Both the position numbers and the translations under genes were made by a program. From positions 1 through 64,000 of the forward strand of contig NZ_AWFF01000002.1 in NCBI RefSeq assembly GCF_000682755.1: a stretch of 64,000 bases of DNA, given 5' to 3'. Numbering within the stretch: the first letter of the stretch is position 1; every line of letters begins with the position of its first letter. Below are positions 25,548-34,956 of this stretch, in pieces. Source of the stretch: Hyphomonas beringensis. Lineage in GTDB: Bacteria > Pseudomonadota > Alphaproteobacteria > Caulobacterales > Hyphomonadaceae. The notes below the pieces were generated by a model. It ran no database searches. It saw only the letters and a list, made by a program, of their open reading frames with translations, and had not been told where the DNA came from.

Positions 25548-26332
25548 CCCTGATTGCCCAACTTTCAGATATTCACTTCGGATCCGAAGACGCTGACGCG
25601 ATTGCCAGGTGTGAGGCCCATATCAAGGAGGCCGCGCCGGACCTGCTGGTAATCTGTGGAGACCTGACCCAGAGAGGGCGCAGGCAGGAATTCGATGCGG
25701 CGGCAGAATGGCTCTCCGGCTTTGACATGCCGAAACTGATCGTACCCGGAAATCATGACACGCCGATGTTTGGCCTAGCGAGCCGGGCGCTGGACCCGTT
25801 TGCGCGATTCGATCGCCACTTTGCGGAGTATAAGGATGAGGCCCGGGTGGACGGCGTTATCGCGGTCGGCCTAAATACAGCGCGTGGTTGGCAGGTGCGC
25901 CGCAATTGGGCCGAAGGGTCCGTCGATCTGGACGATCTGGACGAGGCCATTGTACGCGCCGGTGAACAGAAGGCAGATGTCAAGCTGCTGGCTTGCCACC
26001 ATCCGTTCAGGTCTCTACCGCATGCGCCTTTGCGGGTGCGGACGCGTCGGGGCAGGCGGGCCTGCGACAAGGTGGCGGCGAGCCATATCCAGATGCTGTT
26101 GACAGGGCATGTGCATACGCCATCCGTTGTGCTGCGCCAGCGCGCAAATGGGGCATATTTGGCGGTATCCTCCGGCACACTGTCCACACGTTTGAGGGCC
26201 GAGCCGCCTTCCTTCAACATGATCCGTATTGAGAAGGGCAAGTTCGACATTTCCCGATGCGACCTGATCGACGGACAGGTGACCGAAACCGGCATGGGCC
26301 GGTTCGACGCAAATTTCGAACACAGTGATTAA
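25544..26332 (+). CDS. Calcineurin-like metallophosphoesterase
   Basis: 262-residue phosphoesterase with all dimetal motifs: DIHFG (9-13), GDLTQ (39-43), GNHD (68-71), HHP (near 156) and GHVHTP (near 188). It resembles CpdA-type cyclic-nucleotide phosphodiesterases but could act on phospholipids such as UDP-diacylglucosamine. Coupling to a lipid-kinase-like gene suggests a lipid substrate; this is inference. Confidence 0.88.
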   Translation: MTLIAQLSDIHFGSEDADAIARCEAHIKEAAPDLLVICGDLTQRGRRQEFDAAAEWLSGFDMPKLIVPGNHDTPMFGLASRALDPFARFDRHFAEYKDEARVDGVIAVGLNTARGWQVRRNWAEGSVDLDDLDEAIVRAGEQKADVKLLACHHPFRSLPHAPLRVRTRRGRRACDKVAASHIQMLLTGHVHTPSVVLRQRANGAYLAVSSGTLSTRLRAEPPSFNMIRIEKGKFDISRCDLIDGQVTETGMGRFDANFEHSD

Positions 26333-26341
26333 GGGCTGTGC

Positions 26342-27250
26342 TCAAGGGTGTGGCTGGTGCAGAGGCGCCGCTTCAAAGCCTGGTTGCAGCTGGGCTCGGA
26401 TACGGTCCACCAGCAAATGGACCTTGGGCTGTAGGTGGCGGGCCTGGGGATAGACGGCCCAGATCGGTTCCGGCTCTGGCCGGTAGTCTTCAAACAATTC
26501 CACCAGCGCGCCGCTTTGCAGATAGGGCAGCACATAGAAAAGTGGCAACTGGCCAATGCCGGTGCCGGCAAGCAGGCCGTCCAGAACCGAGGCGGCGGAG
26601 TTGCACCGCCAGTTGCCTCGTGGGCGGAGGCTTTCATGCTTGCTGCCAATCCGGAACCGCCAGCTGCTGGACGAGCCAATCAGGCAATTGTGCGCCTTCA
26701 GATCATCCAGCCGCTCAGGCGTGCCATGGGTCTCCAGATAGGCGGGGGAAGCGCAGACCAGAAATTGCCGTGTTGCGACACGTGAACTGATCAGCCGGGA
26801 ATCTTCCAGCCGGCCTGTGCGGATGGCGAGGTCAAAGCCTTCTGCAATCAGGTCCACCAGCCGGTTCGACAGATCCATCGTAACTTCGACCTTGGGAAAC
26901 TCCTGGCAGAAGCGGCGGACAATGGGCGAGAGGTAGCGCTCTCCCAGCAGGGTGGAGCAGGTGATCTTGATTTCGCCCTGTGGATCATTCTCTCCGCCGA
27001 CGGCGGCGAACAATTCGTCTCGCGATTGGATCAATTGGCGGCAATGGGCTAAAACGGTGCGGCCTGTATCGGTGAGCGATACTTTGCGCGTCGTTCGGTA
27101 GAAGAGGGGTGCGCCTATGGCATTTTCGAGCCGTGTGACCGCGCGGCTGACATGGGAGGTGGAGACATTCAGCGCTTGCGCCGCCGGCTTGAACCCGAGA
27201 TTGGTCGCCACAGCGACAAATTCTTCAATTCCGTCCCAATCCGTCCGCAT
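26342..27250 (-). CDS. LysR-family transcriptional regulator
   Basis: 302-residue LTTR. The winged helix occupies about 1-60 (PAAQALNVSTSHVSRAVTRLENAIGAPLFYRTTR), followed by the periplasmic-binding-like effector domain. It is divergent from the formaldehyde dehydrogenase gene across a 93-bp region that contains AATTGCGAATT (27272-27282), a possible LTTR half-site pair. It is likely to regulate that gene, with a thiol, aldehyde or glutathione adduct as effector; inference. Confidence 0.92.
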   Translation of the reverse strand: MRTDWDGIEEFVAVATNLGFKPAAQALNVSTSHVSRAVTRLENAIGAPLFYRTTRKVSLTDTGRTVLAHCRQLIQSRDELFAAVGGENDPQGEIKITCSTLLGERYLSPIVRRFCQEFPKVEVTMDLSNRLVDLIAEGFDLAIRTGRLEDSRLISSRVATRQFLVCASPAYLETHGTPERLDDLKAHNCLIGSSSSWRFRIGSKHESLRPRGNWRCNSAASVLDGLLAGTGIGQLPLFYVLPYLQSGALVELFEDYRPEPEPIWAVYPQARHLQPKVHLLVDRIRAQLQPGFEAAPLHQPHP

Positions 27251-27343
27251 TATCCCTGCCCTGCAACAATGAATTGCGAATTACCCACTTTAACCCCGTG
27301 GGCGCAAGAGTAGTATGGCACCAACAGATTATGGAGTTCCCTT

Positions 27344-28450
27344 ATGAAGACACGCGCCGCTGTGGCCTTTGAGGCCAAGAAACCGCTGGAAATTGTCGAA
27401 CTGGACCTGGAAGGCCCGAAGGAGGGCGAGGTGCTGGTCGAGATCATGGCGACGGGCATCTGCCATACAGACGCCTACACGCTGGACGGGCTGGATTCCG
27501 AAGGCATCTTCCCAAGCGTGCTGGGCCATGAAGGCGCGGGCATTGTCCGCGAGGTTGGCGCGGGCGTAACCAGCGTGCAGCCGGGCGATCACGTGATCCC
27601 GCTCTACACGCCGGAATGCCGCCAGTGCAAAAGCTGCCTGTCGGGCAAGACGAACCTCTGCACCGCGATCCGCGCCACGCAGGGCAAGGGCCTGATGCCG
27701 GACGGCACCTCGCGCTTCTCCTACAAAGGCAAGACGATCTACCATTATATGGGCTGCTCGACCTTCTCGAACTTCACCGTCCTGCCGGAAATTGCGGTTG
27801 CGAAAATCCGCACTGACGCGCCCTTCGACAAGGCCTGCTATGTCGGCTGCGGCGTGACGACCGGCGTCGGCGCTGTGACCAACACGGCCAAGGTTCAGGT
27901 TGGCGATAATGTCGTCGTGTTCGGCCTGGGCGGCATCGGCCTCAACGTGCTGCAGGGCGCGAAGATGGCAGGCGCTGACAAGATCATCGGCGTCGACATC
28001 AACGACTCCAAGAAGGAATGGGGCGAGAAATTCGGCATGACGCACTTCGTCAATCCGAAGAACACCGCGGATGTGGTGGCCCATCTTGTGGAGCTGACCG
28101 ATGGCGGCGCGGACTATTCCTTTGACTGTACCGGCAATACGGATGTGATGCGTCAGGCGCTGGAATGCTGCCATCGCGGCTGGGGCACCTCGATCATCAT
28201 CGGCGTGGCGGAAGCCGGCAAGGAAATCAGCACACGGCCTTTCCAGCTGGTGACTGGTCGCAACTGGCGTGGCACGGCCTTCGGCGGCGCCAAGGGCCGC
28301 ACCGACGTGCCGAAGATCGTCGACTGGTACATGAACGGCAAGATCCAGATCGACCCGATGATCACGCACGTCATGAAGCTCGACAAGATCAACGATGCGT
28401 TTGACCTGATGCATGCGGGCGAGAGCATCCGGAGCGTGGTGGTTTATTAG
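27344..28450 (+). CDS. frmA: S-(hydroxymethyl)glutathione dehydrogenase (class III alcohol dehydrogenase)
   Basis: 368-residue zinc dehydrogenase that oxidises S-hydroxymethylglutathione, formed from formaldehyde, to S-formylglutathione. [10 protein letters not shown] (catalytic-zinc Cys), GHEGAG (zinc His), the structural-zinc Cys run [16 protein letters not shown] and GLGGIGLN for NAD are seen. Strong optimised codon use suggests high expression. The partner hydrolase fghA lies at 31330 on the same strand. Often called adhC as well. Confidence 0.96.
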   Translation: MKTRAAVAFEAKKPLEIVELDLEGPKEGEVLVEIMATGICHTDAYTLDGLDSEGIFPSVLGHEGAGIVREVGAGVTSVQPGDHVIPLYTPECRQCKSCLSGKTNLCTAIRATQGKGLMPDGTSRFSYKGKTIYHYMGCSTFSNFTVLPEIAVAKIRTDAPFDKACYVGCGVTTGVGAVTNTAKVQVGDNVVVFGLGGIGLNVLQGAKMAGADKIIGVDINDSKKEWGEKFGMTHFVNPKNTADVVAHLVELTDGGADYSFDCTGNTDVMRQALECCHRGWGTSIIIGVAEAGKEISTRPFQLVTGRNWRGTAFGGAKGRTDVPKIVDWYMNGKIQIDPMITHVMKLDKINDAFDLMHAGESIRSVVVY

Positions 28451-28956
28451 TGCGGAGCTGGCCCGCACAGATTCTTTGCGCAAGCATGGCCTTGGCGGGC
28501 GCTTCGATCGTTTCCGGTTGCATGAGCACCGGCCCGACGATGGATCAGAAATTCTGCAGTGATCTTCAGACGTGGGTCGATTCAGGGCCGCGAACGGGTT
28601 CCTCCGCCCGGTATATGCGTTTTGCGGCGTTTCGCGGATCTGAAGACGAAATCATCATGTGGGGCATAGCGACCGATGCGGGATGTGAAGAAGACGATTG
28701 CCGTGACGAAGCAGACAGGCACTTTGTCGGTGAAGTCGCCCCGATGACCCATTATTGGTGGATGGATCAGTTTGCCGAGGCGGCATCTGTTTGCCTGCGC
28801 GGAAATCCGAGGATCAGCGAGATTGATCTCCTCGACGATGAGGCCGAACCGCGAGAGTCCATCGCGCGCAGGAATGGCGCCCGTATTGTCATTTCCTGGG
28901 ATCGCACGGATTGCGATTTCGAAGGCTGCACCACATTTGAAGTGGATTACCGCTGA
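28450..28956 (+). CDS. Hypothetical lipoprotein
   Basis: 168-residue protein starting with GTG at 28450, which shares a base with the frmA stop codon, so it is translationally linked. A signal peptide ends in VSGC (lipid Cys24). The mature part contains several Cys pairs (CEEDDC, TDCDFEGC) and many acidic residues, suggesting a disulfide-rich periplasmic protein. No family recognised. An internal ATG at 28486 would give a shorter signal peptide. Confidence 0.65.
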   Translation: MRSWPAQILCASMALAGASIVSGCMSTGPTMDQKFCSDLQTWVDSGPRTGSSARYMRFAAFRGSEDEIIMWGIATDAGCEEDDCRDEADRHFVGEVAPMTHYWWMDQFAEAASVCLRGNPRISEIDLLDDEAEPRESIARRNGARIVISWDRTDCDFEGCTTFEVDYR

Positions 28957-28979
28957 GCCGGGATTAGAGGGATACTCAA

Positions 28980-29216
28980 ATCACCACAGTAAAACGCAAT
29001 CTCGACATCTATCGCACGCGCCTGGTGACCCTGCAGAATATCCTTGGCCGGGCCGAGGCGGAGCTGTTGCCAGATGATCCGGAGAAGACAGCGCTGCTGA
29101 CGGCGCGGCTGGCCGATGACGAAAGCCTGATCACAAATACCTGCCCGGAAATCCCGTAGCTGACCCAGCGGGAAGCCGGAATGCCTCTGGCGCTGGCGGT
29201 GCGGGTGGTGCACTAA
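28980..29216 (+). pseudogene. Decayed small gene, possibly DUF1993-like
   Basis: One frame encodes a plausible protein segment, TTVKRNLDIYRTRLVTLQN followed by ILGRAEAELL and LLTARLADD, reminiscent of the DUF1993 pattern (helix pair then ARLAxDM). An AGAGGGAT ribosome site precedes an ATC where a start ATG would be expected (28980-28982). A TAG at 29157 interrupts, and the same frame continues to TAA at 29214. Both features suggest a mutated, non-functional remnant. Assignment to DUF1993 is tentative. Confidence 0.4.
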
Positions 29217-29245
29217 TTCCCAACACAGCAGGAGGAAAAACACAT

Positions 29246-29623
29246 ATGTTCAGTCACGTAATGGTCGGGTCGGATGACATTGACCGCTCGAAGACATTTT
29301 ATGACGCCACGTTCAAGGCGCTGGGCGGCCGCGAGGCGATCACGGACCCTAAAGGCCGTCTGATCTATCTGCACAATGGCGGCACCTTTCTGGTCACCAA
29401 GCCGATTGACGGCAATGCGGCAACATTCGCCAATGGCGGTACGATCGGCTTTACGGTTGAGAATCCGGAGATGGCCGATGCCTGGCACAAGGCCGGTCTC
29501 GAAGCCGGCGGCAAGGCCATCGAAGACCCTCCGGGCTGGCGCGAAGGCGGCGGCATGAAGCTGTACCTGGCTTACCTGCGCGACCCGGACGGCAACAAGA
29601 TCTGCGCCATGTGCCGCGGCTAA
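29246..29623 (+). CDS. VOC (glyoxalase/dioxygenase) family protein
   Basis: 125-residue single-domain vicinal-oxygen-chelate protein. It begins MFSHVMVGSDDIDRSKTFYD, the typical beta-alpha-beta module, and ends in YLRDPDGNKICAMCRG with the metal-ligand Glu position replaced by Lys/Ile-Cys surroundings. An excellent GGAGG ribosome site precedes the ATG. It sits within the formaldehyde/glutathione gene region, so a glutathione adduct substrate is possible. Confidence 0.88.
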   Translation: MFSHVMVGSDDIDRSKTFYDATFKALGGREAITDPKGRLIYLHNGGTFLVTKPIDGNAATFANGGTIGFTVENPEMADAWHKAGLEAGGKAIEDPPGWREGGGMKLYLAYLRDPDGNKICAMCRG

Positions 29624-29722
29624 AACCTGATCACAGGGGCAGGGCGGCGGTGCTGCCTTGCCCTTGCGCTCTGCCTGCTGACGCGCGAGACTTGCACGGC
29701 GCATCCAGCTTCAGGAGGCATG

Positions 29723-30043
29723 ATGACTGAGTTCACCCATTATACATTGCTGTGCGATGGCCGGATTGTTGAGCCGAATGAGGAGTTCGACACCGAGCCA
29801 GGCCCCTGCATCATGGGCATGAAAGTGTGGGCGCGCGATACTGAGCAGGCCGCCGAGATGATTGCGGAGATCGGACCGCGCCTAGGTTTTCACCCTGATG
29901 GTGAGTTGCAAGTGTTCGTTACAGACCCTGAGGCGCCCATGAAGGATGTGCCCTTTGGCTATGATGTGCAGTTCACTGCGTATACGGATGAAGAAGCTGA
30001 GGCGGATGCCAGCCTCGATGATGACCGCCCGACCATCCACTAA
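29723..30043 (+). CDS. Hypothetical acidic protein
   Basis: 106 residues if started at the second of two adjacent Met codons (29723), which has the better spacing to AGGAGG; 29720 is the alternative. The N-terminal half looks like a small alpha-beta domain (FTHYTLLCDGRIVEPNEEF, VWARDTEQAAEMIAEIG); the C-terminus is strongly acidic. No family recognised; cytosolic. Confidence 0.65.
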   Translation: MTEFTHYTLLCDGRIVEPNEEFDTEPGPCIMGMKVWARDTEQAAEMIAEIGPRLGFHPDGELQVFVTDPEAPMKDVPFGYDVQFTAYTDEEAEADASLDDDRPTIH

Positions 30044-30060
30044 CGCAGCGGGCTGACCCT

Positions 30061-31152
30061 TCAGGCAAGCGCCAAGCGGTTCTGTGTCCGGGTCAGGCGA
30101 ACCGGCAGGCGAAACTCCTTGAGCGGACTGCCGCCAATGCGGCCCAGCAGGGCATCCGCACGTGCGCGGGCCTCATCGTTCAGCGCGTCATAGGCATCAA
30201 GCGCAGCCTGCAGGCGCCAGAGCGGGAAGGTGCGTGCTGCGGCTGGCCCGATACTGTTTTCGATATTGATCTCGATCTGGCCGACCGCGCGGGGCAGGAA
30301 GGCACCAGGCTCTGCCTCTTTCGCCCAGTCTTCCAGAAATTGCGCCGTTTGGTGCAGGGCCGGCAATTGTTCGCGCATCTGCCGCGCCAGGATCGGCGTC
30401 AGCGTGACGGGGATTGTATCATCCGCAGGCAGATCGCCTGTTGAAGGCGAGCCTGCCTGAACCCGCTCGACCCAGTCTGCCACTTTCGGCGCGAGGCGCT
30501 GCATGATCTCGCCTGAGGCCGGGTCTCGGTAAAGGTGGGCATAAAGCGGGCCATAAAGGGCAAAGTCGGCAAAGCTCGCGCGGTCTCCCAGCGCATAGGG
30601 GTGCACTTCCAGATGCGTGGAGAATTCCTTCAGGAAGGCCTCATAGCTTTTCTCGATGCCTGGAATGGTGGTCGCAGAAACGCCGAGCGGTGGCAGGGCG
30701 CCCTTGAAGCGCTGGCCATTCTTGCGGCCGACTTCATATTGTTCGGGCTTTGACAGCTCAGGCGCGGAAAGCGCGCCGAATTCCTGATAGGCAAAGTCCT
30801 CATTATAGGTCCAGCGATAGTGCATCGCCGGGATGACCAGCCACTCATCGGCATAGAGCTGCAAGAGCTGGCTGACGAAACGCTGCACGGAGCCCTCCGG
30901 CATGACGGGCGGCTGAGCCTGTTCGGCGGCTTCGACATGGGCGATGATCTCTGCGGTATCCTGCACGATGCCGCCTGCAGGCGTTTTCATCACCGGGATG
31001 ACCGGCCAGCCGACATTCGGCAGGATTATGTCTCGGTAGACCTCCTGTGTTGCGCCTTCCTCGTGAAAAGGCACGCCGCGCCAGCTGAAATAGGCCCGGG
31101 CCTTGCCGGTGAAATAGCTGACCTCTGCGCCATACAGGATGTAGTCTACCAT
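30061..31152 (-). CDS. Glutathione S-transferase-family protein, large
   Basis: 363 residues from MVDYILYGAEV (31152), which has a GAGGGAGG ribosome site; the upstream open frame to 31212 is not used. Residues 1-80 form a GST N-domain (YFTGKARAYFSWRGVPF, VIPVMKTPAGGIVQDTAEII), followed by an atypical long C-terminal half with GDRASFADFALYGPL (GST N-capping box) and an extra about 130 residues beyond the usual GST end. Divergent from fghA. The unusual length suggests a specialised GST. Confidence 0.82.
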   Translation of the reverse strand: MVDYILYGAEVSYFTGKARAYFSWRGVPFHEEGATQEVYRDIILPNVGWPVIPVMKTPAGGIVQDTAEIIAHVEAAEQAQPPVMPEGSVQRFVSQLLQLYADEWLVIPAMHYRWTYNEDFAYQEFGALSAPELSKPEQYEVGRKNGQRFKGALPPLGVSATTIPGIEKSYEAFLKEFSTHLEVHPYALGDRASFADFALYGPLYAHLYRDPASGEIMQRLAPKVADWVERVQAGSPSTGDLPADDTIPVTLTPILARQMREQLPALHQTAQFLEDWAKEAEPGAFLPRAVGQIEINIENSIGPAAARTFPLWRLQAALDAYDALNDEARARADALLGRIGGSPLKEFRLPVRLTRTQNRLALA

Positions 31153-31329
31153 TTTTCCTCCCTCGTTTTTGTCGGTCTCTCTCTGATGTGATGCGCCAGC
31201 GGGCACTGGCAAGCAAGCCCTGCCTGTGCGGCGGCGTCTGGTGCAGCTTGGCGAACGCCGCGCCCTTGTGCTTCAGTACAAGTCAGACCAGATCAGGCTC
31301 AGATCAAATTCCCAGATGCAGGACATGAC

Positions 31330-32172
31330 ATGACCCTTACGCAAGTTTCCTCGTGGCAATCCTTTGGCGGCACATTGTCGGTGCATGATCATGAAAGCGC
31401 ACTGCAGAACTGTACGATGCGCTTTGCGGTCTATACGCCGCCGCAGGCAGACCCGGAGAAAGTGCCGGTGTTGTGGTATCTCTCCGGCCTGACCTGCAGC
31501 TGGGCGAATGTGATGGAGAAATCCGGCCTGCAACGCGCCGCGTCTCAGCATGGCATCATGATCATTGCGCCGGATACGAGCCCGCGCGGCGAGGATGTGG
31601 CCGATGACGACGCCTATGATCTGGGGCAGGGCGCCGGCTTTTACCTGACCGCGACGCAGGAGCCCTGGGCGAAGCATTACAAGATGGACCAATACATCGC
31701 CGACGAACTGCCAAAGGTGATCGCAGAGCATTTTCCCGCAGCGGATATGAGCCGTCAGGGAATTTTCGGCCACTCCATGGGCGGGCATGGCGCGATCACG
31801 CTGCACCTCAAGCATCCGGATATGTACAAGAGTTGTTCGGCTTTCAGCCCGATCACCAGCCCGTGCCAGGTGCCGTGGGGCCAGAAGGCTTTCACTGCGT
31901 ATCTGGGCGATGCCTCTGTCGCCTGGGAGCAATATGATGCGACTGAACTGGTCAAGGAGCGCCAGACCAAGGCGACGATCCTGGTCGATACCGGCACGGC
32001 GGACACCTTCCTGGAGCGCGAACTGAAGCCGGAAATCTTCACTGAAGCCTGCCGCAAGCACGGACAGCGGCTCGACTACAATATGCGCGATGGGTATGGG
32101 CACGACTATTATTTCATCGCCAGCTATATGGACGAGCATATCGCGCACCATGCGCGCGCGCTGGAGGCCTAG
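31330..32172 (+). CDS. fghA: S-formylglutathione hydrolase
   Basis: 280-residue esterase-D-type hydrolase that converts S-formylglutathione to formate and glutathione, completing formaldehyde removal begun by frmA. GHSMGG (148-153) carries the Ser nucleophile, and the C-terminal GYGHDYYF the catalytic His; the LSGLTCSWAN segment near 51-60 is a hallmark of the family. Inverted repeat CTTGT-N8-ACAAG (about 31265-31282) lies in the divergent promoter region shared with the GST gene. Confidence 0.95.
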   Translation: MTLTQVSSWQSFGGTLSVHDHESALQNCTMRFAVYTPPQADPEKVPVLWYLSGLTCSWANVMEKSGLQRAASQHGIMIIAPDTSPRGEDVADDDAYDLGQGAGFYLTATQEPWAKHYKMDQYIADELPKVIAEHFPAADMSRQGIFGHSMGGHGAITLHLKHPDMYKSCSAFSPITSPCQVPWGQKAFTAYLGDASVAWEQYDATELVKERQTKATILVDTGTADTFLERELKPEIFTEACRKHGQRLDYNMRDGYGHDYYFIASYMDEHIAHHARALEA

Positions 32173-32244
32173 GCGGCGAGAGTCTGCTCGACAGGCGTGT
32201 GTCGGCCCGTTACCGTTTCACTTGAAACCAATGGGAGCTTGCCG

Positions 32245-32760
32245 ATGACACGCCTTTCTGCCTGCTTGTTTGCCGCCTGTGTGCTGGCCCTTCCGGCGCT
32301 GGCCGGACCAGAGGATTTCACGATGGGGCCAGCCATTGAGGGCTATGGTCCGGTCGCGCAGGTGCCTGACGCGACGCGCTTGTCTAAAGACAGCGTGTTC
32401 AAGGTAGCTTTCGATACGTCGCTCGCTGCGCAGCCGGGCAAGCTGAACCGAACCCTGGAAGGCGCGGCGCGGTTTCTGAACATGCATGAGGCCGTTGGCA
32501 TTCCGGCGTCGAACATCAAGCTGGCGGTTGTGATCCACGGACCAGCAGCAGAGGATTTGCTGGATGTGGAAGACAATGCCAATGCGCCGCTGATCGCCGC
32601 ACTGCAAAAGCATCGTGTGCGCATCATCCTGTGCGGCCAGACGGCGATGTACAAGGATATCCGCCAGAGCGATCTTCTGCCGGGTGTTGAGATTGCGCTA
32701 TCGGCCATGACGGCCCATGCGCAATTGCAGCAGGAAGGCTATACGCTGAACCCGTTCTAG
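32245..32760 (+). CDS. DsrE/DsrF-like family periplasmic protein
   Basis: 171 residues from the ATG at 32245, which has GGGAG upstream. A signal peptide ends at about residue 20 (VLALPALAGPED). The rest is a DsrE-like alpha-beta fold: NIKLAVVIHGPAAEDLL, HRVRIILCGQTAMYK. The Cys in IILCGQTA corresponds to the DsrE-like active Cys. Such exported proteins are common in proteobacteria; function unknown, perhaps sulfur-related. Confidence 0.82.
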   Translation: MTRLSACLFAACVLALPALAGPEDFTMGPAIEGYGPVAQVPDATRLSKDSVFKVAFDTSLAAQPGKLNRTLEGAARFLNMHEAVGIPASNIKLAVVIHGPAAEDLLDVEDNANAPLIAALQKHRVRIILCGQTAMYKDIRQSDLLPGVEIALSAMTAHAQLQQEGYTLNPF

Positions 32761-32772
32761 GGCGGCGCAACG

Positions 32773-33132
32773 CTAGTCCATCGCTTCGGCCTTCAGCCAG
32801 ATGCCTTCGCGTTCGCCCACGCGGCGCTCCACCAGCAGGCGGGCAACCTGGTGGTCATCTTCGAACACATTGCCGGTCAGGCTGTCGAGCAGGGCCTTGG
32901 CCAGATTGTCGAGATCCATCCAGGGCGCGTCGCCGGTATATTCCATCATGATGTGGACGGAGTAATCGCCATAGCCGGGCCGCAGCGGCGGGAACTCCTT
33001 GCGGAAGAATTCCTTCAGCAGCGTCTTGTAGTATTTTGTCTGCGTGGTGAGGCCGGTGCAACGCACTTCAAGGGCGCCCTCATCCGTAATGCGGGCGCGG
33101 ACCTTGCCGGCGGAAATCCAGTCCATGCTCAT
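32773..33132 (-). CDS. RusA-like Holliday-junction resolvase family protein
   Basis: 119-residue protein with the RusA motif [24 protein letters not shown] (residues about 74-97), where the spaced Asp residues bind metal. RusA proteins are usually prophage-borne, but no other phage gene is near, and codon use matches the surroundings, so this is a chromosomal family member. It overlaps the upstream gene by four bases (ATGA). Confidence 0.78.
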   Translation of the reverse strand: MSMDWISAGKVRARITDEGALEVRCTGLTTQTKYYKTLLKEFFRKEFPPLRPGYGDYSVHIMMEYTGDAPWMDLDNLAKALLDSLTGNVFEDDHQVARLLVERRVGEREGIWLKAEAMD

Positions 33133-33452
33133 CCGCGCATCCGGAAGCGCGATTGCATATGCGCTTCGATGGCTTCCTTGGAGTCCTTCAAGCCAAGGCC
33201 GGAGGCTTCGCGCAGGAGTTTGATGGCGTGCAGCTTGTGCCGGTCTTCAATGGCCTGATTGATCTCGGTCCATTTGGTTTCCGGTATGCGTGCGAGGGCG
33301 GCATCAATCTCTTCCTGGCTATGGTGCGAGGGCCCATGCGATTTCTGGCGGCCACTGCCGCGCACGAGATAGCCGAGCGCAAAGGCGATCACGAGCGCGA
33401 TGGCGACTTCGATGTGCAGGAAACTGGCGATCATGTCCGCGAGCGATCCCAT
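33129..33452 (-). CDS. Membrane-anchored protein with ribosomal L7/L12 C-terminal-like domain
   Basis: 107 residues. One N-terminal membrane helix (about 13-31), a short His/Ser linker, then a segment [19 protein letters not shown] that is strikingly like the factor-binding C-terminal domain of L7/L12, ending SKEAIEAHM. In the ribosome this domain recruits translational GTPases; here it faces the cytosol from the membrane. Coupled to the RusA-like gene. Biological role unknown. Confidence 0.75.
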   Translation of the reverse strand: MGSLADMIASFLHIEVAIALVIAFALGYLVRGSGRQKSHGPSHHSQEEIDAALARIPETKWTEINQAIEDRHKLHAIKLLREASGLGLKDSKEAIEAHMQSRFRMRG

Positions 33453-33560
33453 TCTGGTCCGGTTGTTTCTGGTGCGGCAATCGCCGCAGTGTTGCAGTCC
33501 TTCTACAGCATGCTACACCGCAGCGCGACCCGGCGAATGACCGCAAAGCGGAGAGATCAG

Positions 33561-34949
33561 ATGAGCAATACCCGTACCGAAACCGACACGATGGGACCAA
33601 TCGAGGTCTCCGATGACGCCTATTGGGGCGCGCAGGCCCAGCGCAGCCTCGGTAATTTCAAGATTGGCTGGGAAAAACAGCCCGAGCCGATCATCCGCGC
33701 CCTCGGCATCGTCAAGAAAGCTGCAGCCGAAGTGAACATGGACCTCGGCAAGATGGACCCGGACCTGGGCAAGGTGATCATTCAGGCCGCCGAGGAAGTC
33801 ATCGACGGCAAGCTGAACGAGCATTTCCCGCTGGTCGTCTGGCAGACGGGTTCCGGCACGCAATCCAACATGAACGCCAATGAGGTGATCTCTAACCGCT
33901 CCATCGAGATTCTGGGCGGGGAGAAGGGCTCCAAGAAGCCGGTTCACCCGAACGATCATGTGAACATGTCCCAATCCTCCAACGACACATTCCCGACGGC
34001 GATGCACATTGCCTGTGCCGAGGAAGTCGTCCACCGCCTGATCCCGGCGCTGAACGTGCTGCAAAGCGCGCTGGCCGAGAAAGCTGCCGAGTGGAAGGAC
34101 ATCATCAAGATTGGCCGCACGCACACGCAGGATGCAACGCCTGTCACGCTGGGGCAGGAATTCTCCGGCTATGCCCAGCAGCTGACCAATGGCATCGAGC
34201 GGATCGAGCTGACCCTGCCGAAACTGATGGAACTGGCGCAAGGCGGCACGGCTGTCGGCACGGGCCTCGCATCCCCGGTCGGCTTTGCCGAGAAGGTGGC
34301 CGAGAAGATTGCCGGAATCACCGGCCTGAAGTTTACGACGGCGCCGAACAAGTTCGAAGCGCTGGCCGCGCATGACGCGATGGTGTTCACGCATGGCGCG
34401 ATCACGACGGTGGCGATGTCCTGCTTCAAGATTGCCAATGACATCCGCTTCCTCGGCTCCGGCCCTCGGTCCGGCCTTGGCGAACTGGCTCTGCCAGAGA
34501 ACGAGCCAGGCAGCTCCATCATGCCGGGCAAGGTTAACCCGACACAATGCGAAGCGCTGACTCAGGTCTGTGCGCACATCCATGGCAATAATGCTGCGAT
34601 CGGTTTTGCCGGCAGCCAGGGCCAGTTCGAGTTGAACGTGTTCAACCCGATGATGTCCTACAATTTCCTGCAATCAGTGCGTTTGCTGGCAGATGCAGCT
34701 GTGAGCTTCACAGAGAATTGTGTTGTCGGTATTGAGCCGCGCCTCGACAATATTGAGCGTGGACTCAAGAACTCGCTCATGCTGGTGACACCCCTGAAAG
34801 AGAAATATGGTTACGACCGCGCCGCCAAGATCGCCAAAACGGCCCACAAGAACGGGACGACGCTGCGTGAGGAAGCTATCAAGGATGGCATCCCGGGCGA
34901 GGATTTCGACAACATTGTCGATCCGTCCAAGATGATCTCACCGGGCTGA
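33561..34949 (+). CDS. fumC: Class II fumarate hydratase
   Basis: 462-residue TCA-cycle enzyme converting fumarate to malate. The family signature [13 protein letters not shown] (about 318-330) and [13 protein letters not shown] (about 136-148) and [14 protein letters not shown] are present. The open frame begins at 33153, overlapping two genes on the other strand, but [16 protein letters not shown] at 33561 with a GGAGAG site is the real start. Strong codon optimisation. Confidence 0.96.
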   Translation: MSNTRTETDTMGPIEVSDDAYWGAQAQRSLGNFKIGWEKQPEPIIRALGIVKKAAAEVNMDLGKMDPDLGKVIIQAAEEVIDGKLNEHFPLVVWQTGSGTQSNMNANEVISNRSIEILGGEKGSKKPVHPNDHVNMSQSSNDTFPTAMHIACAEEVVHRLIPALNVLQSALAEKAAEWKDIIKIGRTHTQDATPVTLGQEFSGYAQQLTNGIERIELTLPKLMELAQGGTAVGTGLASPVGFAEKVAEKIAGITGLKFTTAPNKFEALAAHDAMVFTHGAITTVAMSCFKIANDIRFLGSGPRSGLGELALPENEPGSSIMPGKVNPTQCEALTQVCAHIHGNNAAIGFAGSQGQFELNVFNPMMSYNFLQSVRLLADAAVSFTENCVVGIEPRLDNIERGLKNSLMLVTPLKEKYGYDRAAKIAKTAHKNGTTLREEAIKDGIPGEDFDNIVDPSKMISPG

Positions 34950-34956
34950 TTTCAGG

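Noticed and set aside
32773-33132. RusA-like gene as a sign of a prophage
   Set aside because: No integrase, capsid or lysis genes around it and composition equals its neighbours.
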